A stretch of DNA of 64,000 bases, taken from VXNE01 sp965206615. Lineage in GTDB: Bacteria; Pseudomonadota; Gammaproteobacteria; Pseudomonadales; Azotimanducaceae. Shown piece after piece: positions 33,717 through 42,487 of this stretch. Below the pieces are notes generated by a model. That model saw only the letters and a list, made by a program, of their open reading frames with translations, ran no database searches and had not been told where the DNA came from. The stretch covers positions 2,232,001 through 2,296,000 of the forward strand of contig CBDBKI010000005.1 in the NCBI GenBank assembly GCA_965206615.1. The letters are read 5' to 3'. The first letter of the stretch is position 1. Each line of letters opens with the position of its first letter. The translations under genes were made by a program, and so were the position numbers.

Positions 33717-35411
33717 TTGGGAATAAGGCCCCTGATCCGGGCGGCAAGGACCGGCGCGTTCGTGGCGGGCCTGGCCCTCGCGACGGTCGCGGCAGCGCAG
33801 GAGCGCTGTGGCCCGGCGAGCTACGACATCTCGACGCTCGCGGGCCGCGACATCGAGGAGTTGTCCGGGCACGCCATCGAGCGGGGCCGGAGCTATCGGG
33901 TCCGCGACGTGGCGATCGTCCGGCAGCCCATCTTCGCGACCGACCGTCCCGACGAGAACAATGCCCTCTTTCGGGCGGCGAACCGCTACCACATCGACAC
34001 GCGGGAAGGGGTGGTCGCAGACGTCATCCTCTTCGAGGCGGGCCGGGATACCACGTTGCAGGCGCTCGAGGAGAGTGAGCGGACGCTGCGCGGGAAGTCC
34101 TATCTCTACGATGCGCGGGTCTTCGTGAACCGGATCTGCGACGACGGCATCGAGGTCGCGGTGGTCACCAGGGACGTGTGGACCCTCGCGCCGCAGGTCA
34201 GCTTCACGCGGACCGGGGGCGAAGACAGCGCGGAGTTCGGCCTGTCGGACGACAACGTCGCCGGTACCGGCTCGCGGCTGGGGGCAAGCTACTACGACGA
34301 TCTCGACCGCAGTGGGGTCGCTTTCTCCTATGTCGATCCCAACGTCGGACACGGGCGGACGCAACTCGCGGTCACCGTGCTCGACAACGACGACGGCGGG
34401 CGCTGGGCGCTCGAGCTGGCTCGGCCCTTCTTTTCGCTGGACACGCGCGGCGCATGGTCCGTACGAATGGACGCCCGGGAGAGCGATCAGGGGCTCTACC
34501 TGCTCGATCGCAAGTTTGCGGTCTTCGAGGCCAGGACCCGTTCGTTCGAGGTCTCGCGCGGCTTCTCGCGCGGGCTCGTCGACGGCGTCGCCTCGCGCTG
34601 GTCGTATGGCTATCGCTACGAGGATCGCCAACTGTTGCAGCTCCGCGGCGCGCCGCGTGCGCATGGGGATCGCACGCTGGGATATCCCTGGCTCCGCTTC
34701 GAGCGGGTGGAGGACGACTACGAGAAGTCGCGCAACGTGGACCGGTTGCAGACCACCGAGGACATCTACCTGGGGCGACGTTTCTCCGCACTCGTCGGCT
34801 ACTCGGACAAGGCGTTCGGAGGCGACGGCGAGCGCCGGCTGATGCTCGCCGGCCAGTTCCAGGACGGGCTGCGTAGCGGCGCGGCACGACACCTGGTGTT
34901 GTTCGGGGCCCAGGCCGACGGTTACGTGGCCCTCGACGGCGGGGGCCTCACGGACTTCCTGGCCGAGGCGTGGGTGCGCTACCGCCACCGGCAGACGCCG
35001 CGACTCGCCTTCCATGCGAGCGGCGTTCTGAGCTACGCCAGGAACCTGCGCCCCGACCGGCAGCTACTGCTGGGCGGGGACAGTGGCCTGCGCGGCTTCC
35101 CGAACCGCTACCAGGCAGGGGACCGGCGCTTCGTGCTCACCTTCGAGGAACGCTATTTCTCCGACCTGTACCTGTTCCGGATTCTGCGCGTGGGCGCGGC
35201 CTTGTTCGCCGATGTCGGGCGAGCCTGGTTCCCCGACGGTCCCGACGACGAACCGCTCGGCATCATCGCGGACGCCGGCATCGGTCTGCGGTTCGAGTCG
35301 ACGCGCACCCAGCGCGGGCGGGTACTGCACCTGGACCTCGCCTGGCCGCTGGCGGACGGTCCGGGCATCGAAGGCGCGGAGTTGACGCTGACCGCGCGCC
35401 AGGCGCTGTAG
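33717..35411 (+). CDS. Outer-membrane barrel protein of the BamA/TamA (D15) superfamily
   Basis: 564 residues if the TTG at 33717 is used; no ATG or GTG upstream is in frame, and this start gives a signal peptide (FVAGLALATVAAAQ). The N-terminal ~130 residues could hold one POTRA-like domain (YRVRDVAIVRQPIFATDRPDE). The rest alternates aromatic/polar strands typical of a barrel, with GGDSGLRGFPNRYQAGDRR near residue 450, matching the conserved RGF region of D15/TpsB barrels, and a terminal strand ELTLTARQAL. Role: transport or insertion at the outer membrane, substrate unknown. Its TAG stop is provided by a palindromic repeat. Confidence 0.65.
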   Translation: MGIRPLIRAARTGAFVAGLALATVAAAQERCGPASYDISTLAGRDIEELSGHAIERGRSYRVRDVAIVRQPIFATDRPDENNALFRAANRYHIDTREGVVADVILFEAGRDTTLQALEESERTLRGKSYLYDARVFVNRICDDGIEVAVVTRDVWTLAPQVSFTRTGGEDSAEFGLSDDNVAGTGSRLGASYYDDLDRSGVAFSYVDPNVGHGRTQLAVTVLDNDDGGRWALELARPFFSLDTRGAWSVRMDARESDQGLYLLDRKFAVFEARTRSFEVSRGFSRGLVDGVASRWSYGYRYEDRQLLQLRGAPRAHGDRTLGYPWLRFERVEDDYEKSRNVDRLQTTEDIYLGRRFSALVGYSDKAFGGDGERRLMLAGQFQDGLRSGAARHLVLFGAQADGYVALDGGGLTDFLAEAWVRYRHRQTPRLAFHASGVLSYARNLRPDRQLLLGGDSGLRGFPNRYQAGDRRFVLTFEERYFSDLYLFRILRVGAALFADVGRAWFPDGPDDEPLGIIADAGIGLRFESTRTQRGRVLHLDLAWPLADGPGIEGAELTLTARQAL

Positions 35412-35463
35412 GGGCGACCCTTGTGGTCGCCCGTCCCCGACCCTTGTGGTCGCCCGTCCCCTA
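35409..35463. repeat. Minimal palindromic repeat element between convergent genes
   Basis: 55 bases: TAGGGGCGACCCTTGTGGTC, then CGCCCGTCCCCGAC, then a second CCTTGTGGTCGCCCGTCC, ending CCCCTA. Left TAG is the stop of the D15 barrel gene; right CTA is the LigD stop on the other strand. Internal arms (GGGCGACC..GGTCGCCC types) can pair on either strand. This is the shortest complete copy in the window and shows the unit most clearly. Confidence 0.88.
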
Positions 35464-37968
35464 CGGGCCGACCAGTCCTGCGAGTTTCGCAAGCGCTGCG
35501 CCGAGGTCGGGCTCGTCGGTGAGGACCGGGAGCATCGGGTCACCGACGCGTTTCATGCGGGTCACGGCGTTCTCGATGTGGAACTTCGGATTGCCGAGGC
35601 GACCGTTCAGTTCGGACCACTTGAGCGGCATGGAGACGGAAGCGGCCGGCTCGGCGCGCGCCGAAAAGGGCGCCACGATCAGTTGCCCGTGGCGGTTCTG
35701 CATGTAGTCGATGTAGACCTTGCTCTCGCGCTTGCGCACCGACCGGACGATCGTGCAGATCTCGCCGCGGCGCGTCACGACGACGCGCGCGAGCAGTTCG
35801 CCGAGGGTTCGGGACTGATCGTGGGTGAGGCGTCGCGCGAGGGGGATGAGGATGTGCAGGCCGCTGGCGCCGCTCGTCTTCAGGTAGCCGGGCAGGTCGA
35901 TCTCCTGGAGCAGCGCACGGATCTCCTTCGCTACCGCGATCACGTCCGCGAACGGCGCGTCCTTCGGATCGAGGTCCAGGACGCACCAGTCGGGGTGTTC
36001 CAGGCGGTCGATGCGGCTGTGCCAGGTGTGGATGGGGATCGCGCCCATGTTCGCGAGGTACTGCAGGGACGCGGTATCTTCGACCATGAAGTAGTTGATG
36101 TCGCGGTCCTCGGTTTCGGTCCACAGTGCGGCCCGTTTCACCCAGTCCGGCGCGAAGTCGGGTGCATCCCGCTGGTAGAAGGACTTGCCGTGGATGCCGT
36201 CGGGGAAACGGGTCAGTACCAGGGGCCGGTGCATGAGGTAGGGCAGCATCCAGGGGGCGATGCGCTCGTAGTAGTCGACCAGGTCGCCCTTGGTGAGCCC
36301 CTTCTCGGGAAAGAAGACCTTGTCACGGTTGGTGACGGCGACGCTACGCACCACGACGGGCTCGGCTTCGACGGGGCGCGGATCGTCGAAGGCCCCGATG
36401 CACTCCCCGGGCGGCTTGTCGTCGCGCAGGCGTCGAAACGCCGGCTGCCGGAGGCGCCCGTCCAGGGTGTACTCCTTGTAGGCGACCTCGCAGACGAGCC
36501 GGGGAGCGACCCACTGGACATTCCGGTCCGCGGCAAGCGCCTCGCCGGGCGGCAGGCGCCGCAGGCGTTCGTCGAGTTCGGCACGAGCACGCACGTGCAG
36601 GCCGGCGCCGACACGGCCGCAGAACACCAGTGCGTCGCTCCGGTATTCGGCGAGGGCGAGGGCTCCGAGGTCCTCCGGGTTCGACTTGTTCGGCACCCAC
36701 CCGGCGATGACGAAGTCGCCGGTGCGTTCCGTGCGGATCTTGACCCAGGCGTCCGAGCGTCCGGCGCGGTACGGACTGTCCGCCCGCTTGGCCACCACGC
36801 CTTCGAGGCCCAGTTCGCGCATGGCCGCGAACGTACGGATACCGGCGCCCTCGACATGTTCGGAGTAGCGCAGCGGACCGGTGGAGGGCAACATCGCGTG
36901 CAGCAACTCCTTGCGCTGGAGCAGGGGCAGGTTCCGCAGGTCGTGCCCCAGGGACTGCGGGAGGTCGAACGCGTAGTAGGTGACCGGCAACACGTTGACC
37001 GCCCGGGTCACACTGATGCTGCCGCGCAGGCGCGCGCGCCGCTGCAGGAGCGAGAAGTTGGGTACGCCCCGTTCGTCGTGCACGACCGCTTCTCCGTCGA
37101 TGACGAACTGCGAAAACGGGAGGCGGCGGGCGGCCTTCTCCACTTCGGGAAAGTTCGCGGTCAGGACGAGCCCCTTGCGGGAACGCAGCGTCACCTCGTC
37201 GCCGTCTTTCTCGATCAGGAGCCGGTAGCCGTCGTACTTGATCTCGAAGATCCACCCGTCGCGATCGAATGCTTCTCCGGTGCGAGCCAGCATGGGCTTG
37301 ACCGGGTGTCCATCGTTGCGGGGCGGCGCCGGGTCGATCTCCTGGATGCGCTCGGCGAGGCGCCGTTCGACCGCGGCCGGGTCCGTCATGTCGTCGAGCG
37401 TGAGGCCGGACAGCACAGAATCGTCCGGCGGCGCCGCCTCGCGCGCCCATTCGTCGCGCTCCTTGATGAGCAACCACTCCTTGCCGTCCCCCGCCTCACG
37501 CTGGCGGGGCCCCTTCATGCGCACGAGGGTCCAGCGGCCGCGCAGCTTGTGGCCGCGCAGTTCGAAGAGCAGCTTGCCCTTTTCGAAACCGGCGTCGAAC
37601 GGTTCGAGTTCGATGAACGTGCCGCGGTCCCAGACGATCACGTAGCCCGCACCGTAGTTGCCTTCCGGTATGCGGCCCTCGAAATCGGCATAGTCGAGTG
37701 GGTGATCCTCCACCAGAGCCGCGAAGCGCTTGTCCGCCGGGTTCGGCGACGGGCCCTTGGGCACGGCCCAGGAACGGAGGACGCCGTCGATCTCGAGCCG
37801 AACGTCCCAATGGAGATGGCTGGCCTGGTGCTGCTGGACCACGAAGGTGCGCGGTCCGGGCCCGCTTGGCGCTACCTGCCCGGCGTCGGACGAAAAGGGC
37901 TCCGGTGTGGCGCCGGCCTTCCGTTTGGCGCGATATGTCGAGAGGTTGTCGGGGGGTGTCCGGGGCAT
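35461..37968 (-). CDS. ligD: LigD: multifunctional NHEJ DNA ligase (phosphoesterase-ligase-polymerase)
   Basis: 835 residues from ATG 37968; earlier starts would add an Arg/Pro-rich stretch overlapping the ku start. Domains: 3'-phosphoesterase (~1-180, FVVQQHQASHLHWDVRLE with H51/H53/D55), ATP-dependent ligase (~210-510, nucleotidyl-transfer lysine K244 in EIKYDGYR, VIDGEAVV, EGVVAKR) and archaeo-eukaryotic-primase-type polymerase (~545-835, VTNRDKVFFPEKGLTKGDLV, CVLDLDP, TSGASGLHI). The PE-Lig-Pol order matches Pseudomonas LigD. It seals double-strand breaks with Ku, encoded divergently. The stop codon TAG lies in the palindromic repeat. Confidence 0.96.
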   Translation of the reverse strand: MPRTPPDNLSTYRAKRKAGATPEPFSSDAGQVAPSGPGPRTFVVQQHQASHLHWDVRLEIDGVLRSWAVPKGPSPNPADKRFAALVEDHPLDYADFEGRIPEGNYGAGYVIVWDRGTFIELEPFDAGFEKGKLLFELRGHKLRGRWTLVRMKGPRQREAGDGKEWLLIKERDEWAREAAPPDDSVLSGLTLDDMTDPAAVERRLAERIQEIDPAPPRNDGHPVKPMLARTGEAFDRDGWIFEIKYDGYRLLIEKDGDEVTLRSRKGLVLTANFPEVEKAARRLPFSQFVIDGEAVVHDERGVPNFSLLQRRARLRGSISVTRAVNVLPVTYYAFDLPQSLGHDLRNLPLLQRKELLHAMLPSTGPLRYSEHVEGAGIRTFAAMRELGLEGVVAKRADSPYRAGRSDAWVKIRTERTGDFVIAGWVPNKSNPEDLGALALAEYRSDALVFCGRVGAGLHVRARAELDERLRRLPPGEALAADRNVQWVAPRLVCEVAYKEYTLDGRLRQPAFRRLRDDKPPGECIGAFDDPRPVEAEPVVVRSVAVTNRDKVFFPEKGLTKGDLVDYYERIAPWMLPYLMHRPLVLTRFPDGIHGKSFYQRDAPDFAPDWVKRAALWTETEDRDINYFMVEDTASLQYLANMGAIPIHTWHSRIDRLEHPDWCVLDLDPKDAPFADVIAVAKEIRALLQEIDLPGYLKTSGASGLHILIPLARRLTHDQSRTLGELLARVVVTRRGEICTIVRSVRKRESKVYIDYMQNRHGQLIVAPFSARAEPAASVSMPLKWSELNGRLGNPKFHIENAVTRMKRVGDPMLPVLTDEPDLGAALAKLAGLVGP

Positions 37969-38171
37969 GGAGAGGAGACCGGGCGCGGCCGGCTCAGTCT
38001 CCGCGGGACGCGGGAAACGCGTGGTATGCCTGGCCTGGACGCGGCCGCGCGAGGCCTGACGGGCGCCATGAGAACGCCTGCTCGTCCGCCCCGGAACCGC
38101 GCGTCGCTCTGGACGTGGGTGCGGAACTGGTGTAAAGGTACGCGCCACGTGAAGGGAGACCGGACGTAGCC

Positions 38172-39062
38172 ATGCCCGCACGCGCCATTGGGACTGGCAC
38201 CATCTCTTTCGGGTTGGTGGCGATTCCCATCAAGCTCTATTCGACCGTCGACACCACCGCCACGATCCGCTTCAACTATCTGAGCAAGGACGGCTCTCGG
38301 CTGAAGCAGCAGTATATCCGCGCCTCCGACGGGCAGATAGTGGACCGCGAGGACCGTATCCAGGGGTACGAGTTCGCCAAGGGTCAGTACGTCACGTTCG
38401 CGCCGGACGAACTGAAGGCGCTCTACGTCGAGTCGACGAATGCCATCGACATCGCGGAGTTCATCCCGCTCGCGGAGGTGGAGCGACTCTACATAGAGCG
38501 CGTCTATTACCTCGGTCCGGACAAGGGCGCCGCGCGGTCGTACCATCTGCTGAAAGCCGCGCTGGCCGAGACCGGTCGGGCGGCGCTGGCGAGCTACGCC
38601 GCGCGTGGCCGCAGCTACCTGGTGCTGGTGCGCCCGATGGGCGAGGGACTCGTCATGGAGCAGTTGAAGTACCAGGAGGAGTTGCGCCCGTTCGACGAAG
38701 TACCGCTGGAAACGGTCGATGTGGCCGACGGGGAACTCGAACTTGCCGTGCAGATCATCGAGCAGCGCGCCAACACGGCCTTCGAACCGGAGAAGTACCG
38801 CAACGACGTGCGCGCGCACATGCAGGAGGTGATCCAGCACAAGGTCGACGGCCAGGAGGTTTCCGTCGCGCCCGAGGAACGGGCGGAGGCGAAGATCATC
38901 GACCTCATGGAGGCGTTGAAGGCGTCGGTCGCGGGCGCCGGCGAGAACGGTGCCGAGGAAGATGACGGCCCACCGCGGCCCGCCAGGCGGGCGCCGGCGA
39001 GGGGCGGCACTGCCGACGGCGGCACCAAGACCAGGAAACGATCGAAGGCACGCAAGGCGTAG
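38172..39062 (+). CDS. ku: Ku DNA end-binding protein
   Basis: 296 residues: bacterial Ku core (IGTGTISFGLVAIPIKLYS, YIRASDGQIVDREDRIQGYE, VERLYIERVYYLGPDKGAA, KYQEELRPFDEVPL) to about residue 255, then an acidic linker and a Lys/Arg-rich tail (TKTRKRSKARKA) like the DNA-threading tails of longer bacterial Kus. It binds broken ends as a homodimer and recruits LigD. The divergent 203-base ku-ligD region probably holds both promoters. The MerR-HTH/TPR gene follows after 13 bases and is likely on the same mRNA. Confidence 0.96.
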   Translation: MPARAIGTGTISFGLVAIPIKLYSTVDTTATIRFNYLSKDGSRLKQQYIRASDGQIVDREDRIQGYEFAKGQYVTFAPDELKALYVESTNAIDIAEFIPLAEVERLYIERVYYLGPDKGAARSYHLLKAALAETGRAALASYAARGRSYLVLVRPMGEGLVMEQLKYQEELRPFDEVPLETVDVADGELELAVQIIEQRANTAFEPEKYRNDVRAHMQEVIQHKVDGQEVSVAPEERAEAKIIDLMEALKASVAGAGENGAEEDDGPPRPARRAPARGGTADGGTKTRKRSKARKA

Positions 39063-39075
39063 GGCGCCGCCAACC

Positions 39076-39933
39076 GTGAGGGCACTGGCAAACGCAGGCA
39101 CGGAGGAGTCGGGCGGCTACACCACGCGTGAGGTAGCCGGCCTCTCGGGCTTGACCGAGGGTCAGGTCCGTCAATACGTCCGGCGCGGCGTGGTGGAATC
39201 GGTGCGCGCCGGTAGCGGCTACCGGTTTTCCTTCCAGGACGTCGTCCTCCTGCGCACTGCGCGGAGTCTGCTGGACGCGAGAGTGTCCGTCGGACGGACG
39301 ATCGCCGCACTGCTCAAGCTCAAGCACGGACTCGACGGGGGTGGTTCGCTGGCGTCGATGCGCATCCTCGTGGATCGCGACGAGGTCGTCGTGCGCGAAG
39401 AGTCGGCGCTTTGGGACATCGACTCCGGCCAGGGACACCTGGACTTCGCCGTCGGGGACGTGGCGGCGGAGGTCGCGACGCTCGCCGAGCAACGGCGCCT
39501 TCTGGAGACCGAGGACTTTGACGACCTCGGCAGTGACGAGTGGTACAACTTCGGCCTCGATCTCGAGGAGATGGATCCCGCGCGCGCACCGGACGCCTAC
39601 ACGCGCGCGATCACGATCGATCCCCGGAACGCCGACGCGCACGTCAACCTCGGGCGGCTGTTCCAGCTGAAGGGCGATCTCAGGAGTGCGAAGCGCCACT
39701 ATCAACTGGCGTTGGCGGCGGCCCCGGACCACCAGCTCGCGAGCTACAACATGGGGACGGTGTTCGACGAGCTCGATGAGGTGGAGACGGCGGCGGAGCA
39801 CTATCATCGTGCGCCCGACGTGCCGGATGCGCACTACAACCTGGCCAGGATCTTCGAGATGCAGGGCAACGAGGTCTCGTCGCTCCGGCACCTGCGCAAG
39901 TACCGACAGTTGCTCGAGCGCAGCGAGGCCTGA
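39076..39933 (+). CDS. MerR-type HTH plus TPR protein, cotranscribed with ku
   Basis: 285 residues from GTG 39076, 13 bases after the ku stop. Residues ~14-80 form a MerR-like winged helix (YTTREVAGLSGLTEGQVRQY, VRAGSGYRFSFQDVVLLRTA). A middle region of unknown fold contains SMRILVDRDEVVVRE. From about 150 on there are three to four TPR units (EWYNFGLDLEEMDPARAPDA, NADAHVNLGRLFQLKGDLRS, LASYNMGTVFDELDEVETAA, DAHYNLARIFEMQGNE). No effector domain is visible. It could regulate the NHEJ genes or act as a DNA-bound scaffold; neither is established. Confidence 0.82.
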   Translation: MRALANAGTEESGGYTTREVAGLSGLTEGQVRQYVRRGVVESVRAGSGYRFSFQDVVLLRTARSLLDARVSVGRTIAALLKLKHGLDGGGSLASMRILVDRDEVVVREESALWDIDSGQGHLDFAVGDVAAEVATLAEQRRLLETEDFDDLGSDEWYNFGLDLEEMDPARAPDAYTRAITIDPRNADAHVNLGRLFQLKGDLRSAKRHYQLALAAAPDHQLASYNMGTVFDELDEVETAAEHYHRAPDVPDAHYNLARIFEMQGNEVSSLRHLRKYRQLLERSEA

Positions 39934-40001
39934 GCGCTGCGTCCCGCCGGATCGACCGATTGGCGGCCGAGGCTCGATGGGGCTCTGAGCGGCGCCCGCC
40001 C

Positions 40002-40877
40002 TCAACCCTCGTAGGAAACGCCCGCCTCGAGCAGTTTCGCGGGCGTCATGGACCCGCGCTGGCAATCCACCACGTCCTCGAACCGGAACACGTAGAAGAC
40101 GTCACGCGTCGACTCCCGTACACGCACCGACAGGTGCTCGTCCTCGGGGAGCGACTTGAGCGTGCCGCCGTAGTCACACACCGCCTGCAGCAGCAACGCC
40201 TCGAGGTCTGCACCGGGGACAGGGCCGCTCGCATCCTGCCCGGCGGGCGTCTCGACCTGGCCGCCTGTGCCGCCGGCAGAGAGACGCTGGTATTCGGCGT
40301 CGATGCGCGACTCGAGCGCCTTGCGTTCGGCATCGAGGCGTTCGCTCTCGGCTTCGAGCGCGACTACGGTGTCCGCGCCTTCCTCTTCATCCTGTCCCGT
40401 CGCGATCTCGAGCCGGGTCTGCCAGACGCGGTGACGCACCGTGCGCTGCTGATTCCGCAGGGCGCGCTGTTGCTCGCGCAGCTCGTTCAACACATCGAAA
40501 TCGGCCCCGCGATGCGCGAGTCCGGGAATGTTCAGGTCCGCGAGGATCTCGTGCACCATGTGCGGAATGGGGACGCCGATGTCCTCGTCCTGGATGATCT
40601 TCACCACCCGCGCGCGGCCAGCCCCGAACCACCCCTTGCGGACGGCCATCGAGAGCAGCACGCCCTGAGCGGCCAGGTAGTCGGCCTCCACGTCCCACAC
40701 GCGTACCCCCGGCGCGTTGCCGAGCGCCGCCTGGAAGACATCTTCGGCGACCGCCATCTCCTGTTGCAGGGCGTCGAGGTGCGCCGGCGGCGCGGCGCGC
40801 GCAGAGCCGGTCGTGGCGGTGGCGGCAAGCGCGAACAGCAGCGCGGCCCGGGGTGCGTGGTCGAGGTATACGGTCAT
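40002..40877 (-). CDS. Exported protein encoded with an ECF sigma/anti-sigma pair
   Basis: 291 residues. Signal peptide (ALLFALAATATTGSARAA) followed by a helical N-terminal part, a predicted coiled coil around 130-195 (ELREQQRALRNQQRTVRHRV, then LEAESERLDAERKALESRI), and a C-terminal region with two cysteines (AVCDYGG, VVDCQRG). No domain recognised. Its ATG overlaps the anti-sigma stop, so it is the third gene of the operon and may be a periplasmic sensor or target of that regulon. Confidence 0.7.
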   Translation of the reverse strand: MTVYLDHAPRAALLFALAATATTGSARAAPPAHLDALQQEMAVAEDVFQAALGNAPGVRVWDVEADYLAAQGVLLSMAVRKGWFGAGRARVVKIIQDEDIGVPIPHMVHEILADLNIPGLAHRGADFDVLNELREQQRALRNQQRTVRHRVWQTRLEIATGQDEEEGADTVVALEAESERLDAERKALESRIDAEYQRLSAGGTGGQVETPAGQDASGPVPGADLEALLLQAVCDYGGTLKSLPEDEHLSVRVRESTRDVFYVFRFEDVVDCQRGSMTPAKLLEAGVSYEG

Positions 40878-41539
40878 CGTCGATTCTCCGGTGCGTTGCC
40901 GCGGGTACTGACGCGCCGGACCAGGTCGTCCAGCCGCCGGCTGTTGCGAAACTGGTCGGTGACGAGGTAGCCCAGGTTCTCGTCGTTCGCGAGGGCCCGA
41001 CGGTCCATCTCCGCCGTCAGGACGGTGGCCAGCGCGGCGAGTTCCTGTTCGCGTTGTGTGCGCGTGGCTTCCACTACCGCCTGCAGGAGGAGGGTGCGGT
41101 CCAACTCCTGGCGACTCTCGAACTCCGCGCGGAAGCGTTCGAGCGCTTCGTTGACGAGCAGTTGCCGGGCCTCCCGATCATGCTGTGCGATGACCGGCGT
41201 GGCCCCGGGTTCCCCGGGCGAGCCCACGACTGCGAACACGGCGAGCAACAGCGCCGCCGCGCTGGCCGCGATGGGAAACCACATGCGCCAGTCACGCCAG
41301 GGCGGTCGCTCGGGCGGTCGCTCGACCAGGGGCGGTCGCCAGCGCGGCACGGGCACGTCCTGCCACGCGTCGGCGTGGGCTTGCCACGCGCGTATCGCCG
41401 CGACATCGGCTGTACACGCGGAACAATCGCTGACGTGCTCGAGCAGCGCCGTGCGTTGCTCGGGGGCCAAATGCTGTGCCGACCGACCCTCGTCCTCGAT
41501 GAGTTCGAACAGGCTTGAACGTGCTTCCTCACAGTTCAT
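40874..41539 (-). CDS. Membrane anti-sigma factor with zinc-finger (zf-HC2) domain
   Basis: 221 residues. N-terminal cytosolic domain with EHVSDCSAC, the HxxxCxxC zinc motif (H35, C39, C42) of anti-sigma ZAS domains. One transmembrane helix at about 88-105 (FPIAASAAALLLAVFAVV) and a periplasmic coiled-coil-like C-terminus. It would hold the ECF sigma factor encoded just upstream, with which it overlaps by 11 bases. Overlap with the next gene is 4 bases. The signal sensed is unknown. Confidence 0.87.
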   Translation of the reverse strand: MNCEEARSSLFELIEDEGRSAQHLAPEQRTALLEHVSDCSACTADVAAIRAWQAHADAWQDVPVPRWRPPLVERPPERPPWRDWRMWFPIAASAAALLLAVFAVVGSPGEPGATPVIAQHDREARQLLVNEALERFRAEFESRQELDRTLLLQAVVEATRTQREQELAALATVLTAEMDRRALANDENLGYLVTDQFRNSRRLDDLVRRVSTRGNAPENRR

Positions 41540-42101
41540 CGTGCAGCTCCGGGAAGGCCTTGAGTTTTCTGAGCGCGGCGTACAGGCGCGTCTTCGCGGT
41601 GTTCGGGGAGATGCCCAGCCGCTCGCCGATCTCCTCGAAGGTGCAGTGCTGAAAGAACTTCAGCTCGACGACGTGCCGCTGGGCGGTGGGCAGCGTCGCA
41701 AGGGCCTGCATGATCCGCTGATTGGCCCGCGTGGCCATCGCGGCCAGCGCGGGGTCGAAGGCAGGGCAGGGCGGAGCCTCGGTGTTCGCGTCGTCGAGCG
41801 GGCTCATGTCGCGGCGACGCCGCAGGTAGTCGGTGCACCGGAAGGCCGCGATGCGGAACAGCCAGGCGGCAAAGGCGCCGTCGCCCCGATAGCTCGCCAG
41901 ATTACGGTAGACGCCCAGAAGCACCTCCTGCACCAGGTCCAGGGCATCGTCCGGATGCCCGACCATGCGCAGCGCGTAGTTGTAGATGCGCCGCTCGTAG
42001 CGTTTGACCAATGCCGTCCATGCGCCGTTGGAACCTGCCAGGGCACGTGTAACCAGCTTTTCGTCCGAAGCGGTTAGCAACATCCCTGCCGCCTGGTCCA
42101 A
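41529..42101 (-). CDS. ECF (sigma-70 family) RNA polymerase sigma factor
   Basis: 190 residues from ATG 42101; an internal ATG six codons later (42083) is also possible. Region 2 is visible in LVKRYERRIYNYALRMVGHP, DDALDLVQEVLLGVYRNLAS and AWLFRIAAFRCTDYLRRRR; region 4 in LPTAQRHVVELKFFQHCTFE and EEIGERLGISPNTAKTRLYA. It would direct a small stress or envelope regulon under control of the adjacent anti-sigma factor. First gene of a three-gene overlapping operon. Confidence 0.92.
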   Translation of the reverse strand: MDQAAGMLLTASDEKLVTRALAGSNGAWTALVKRYERRIYNYALRMVGHPDDALDLVQEVLLGVYRNLASYRGDGAFAAWLFRIAAFRCTDYLRRRRDMSPLDDANTEAPPCPAFDPALAAMATRANQRIMQALATLPTAQRHVVELKFFQHCTFEEIGERLGISPNTAKTRLYAALRKLKAFPELHDEL

Positions 42102-42206
42102 TCGTTGGAAATAGTCGCCTTGCAGGGCGAAAAAGTTTGGCCGGCGGGGCCGGAAGTGGCAATGCGGGGTGGTGTGGTGCGTCCGCCGGCAGGCGGAGCA
42201 GGTCGG

Positions 42207-42404
42207 TCAGGCGGCGTTGACGAAGTTGTCGTAGCCCGCGAACGCGCTCTGCTGATCGATGAGCAACTGTGCGTGCTCGCGACAGGAACCGCAGCCGGTG
42301 CCCACACCGAGTTGCTCGGCGAGCGCATCGAGGTTGGAGTGGCCTGCGGCGACCGCAGCCTCGATCTCCGAGTCCCGGACGGCTTGGCAAAGACAGACGT
42401 ACAT
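42207..42404 (-). CDS. bfd: Bacterioferritin-associated [2Fe-2S] ferredoxin
   Basis: 65 residues. MYVCLCQAV and GVGTGCGSC give the four cluster cysteines C4, C6, C38 and C41 (CxC...CxxC), exactly the Bfd pattern. Bfd docks on bacterioferritin and passes electrons to its heme to release stored iron. A Fur-box-like sequence lies 18 bases upstream, so it should be expressed under iron starvation. The bacterioferritin gene is 11.5 kb away, not adjacent as in E. coli. Confidence 0.92.
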   Translation of the reverse strand: MYVCLCQAVRDSEIEAAVAAGHSNLDALAEQLGVGTGCGSCREHAQLLIDQQSAFAGYDNFVNAA

Positions 42405-42422
42405 GACGGACGGGACTCTAAA

Positions 42423-42437
42423 TGAGAACGATTAGCG
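42423..42437 (-). promoter_or_regulatory. Fur box upstream of bfd
   Basis: TGAGAAC-G-ATTAGCG reads as a 7-1-7 inverted repeat against the Fur consensus TGATAAT-N-ATTATCA (5 of 7 positions in each arm), 18 bases before the bfd start. Bfd genes are commonly Fur-repressed. Confidence 0.6.
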
Positions 42438-42487
42438 AATGCAACCCTATTTTGGCCATGGACGCGGGCGGTGAACAGACGACACGC

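Noticed and set aside
35446..38169. 907-codon plus-strand open frame
   Set aside because: It is exactly antisense to ligD, which has full domain motifs; long antisense frames are expected at this GC content.
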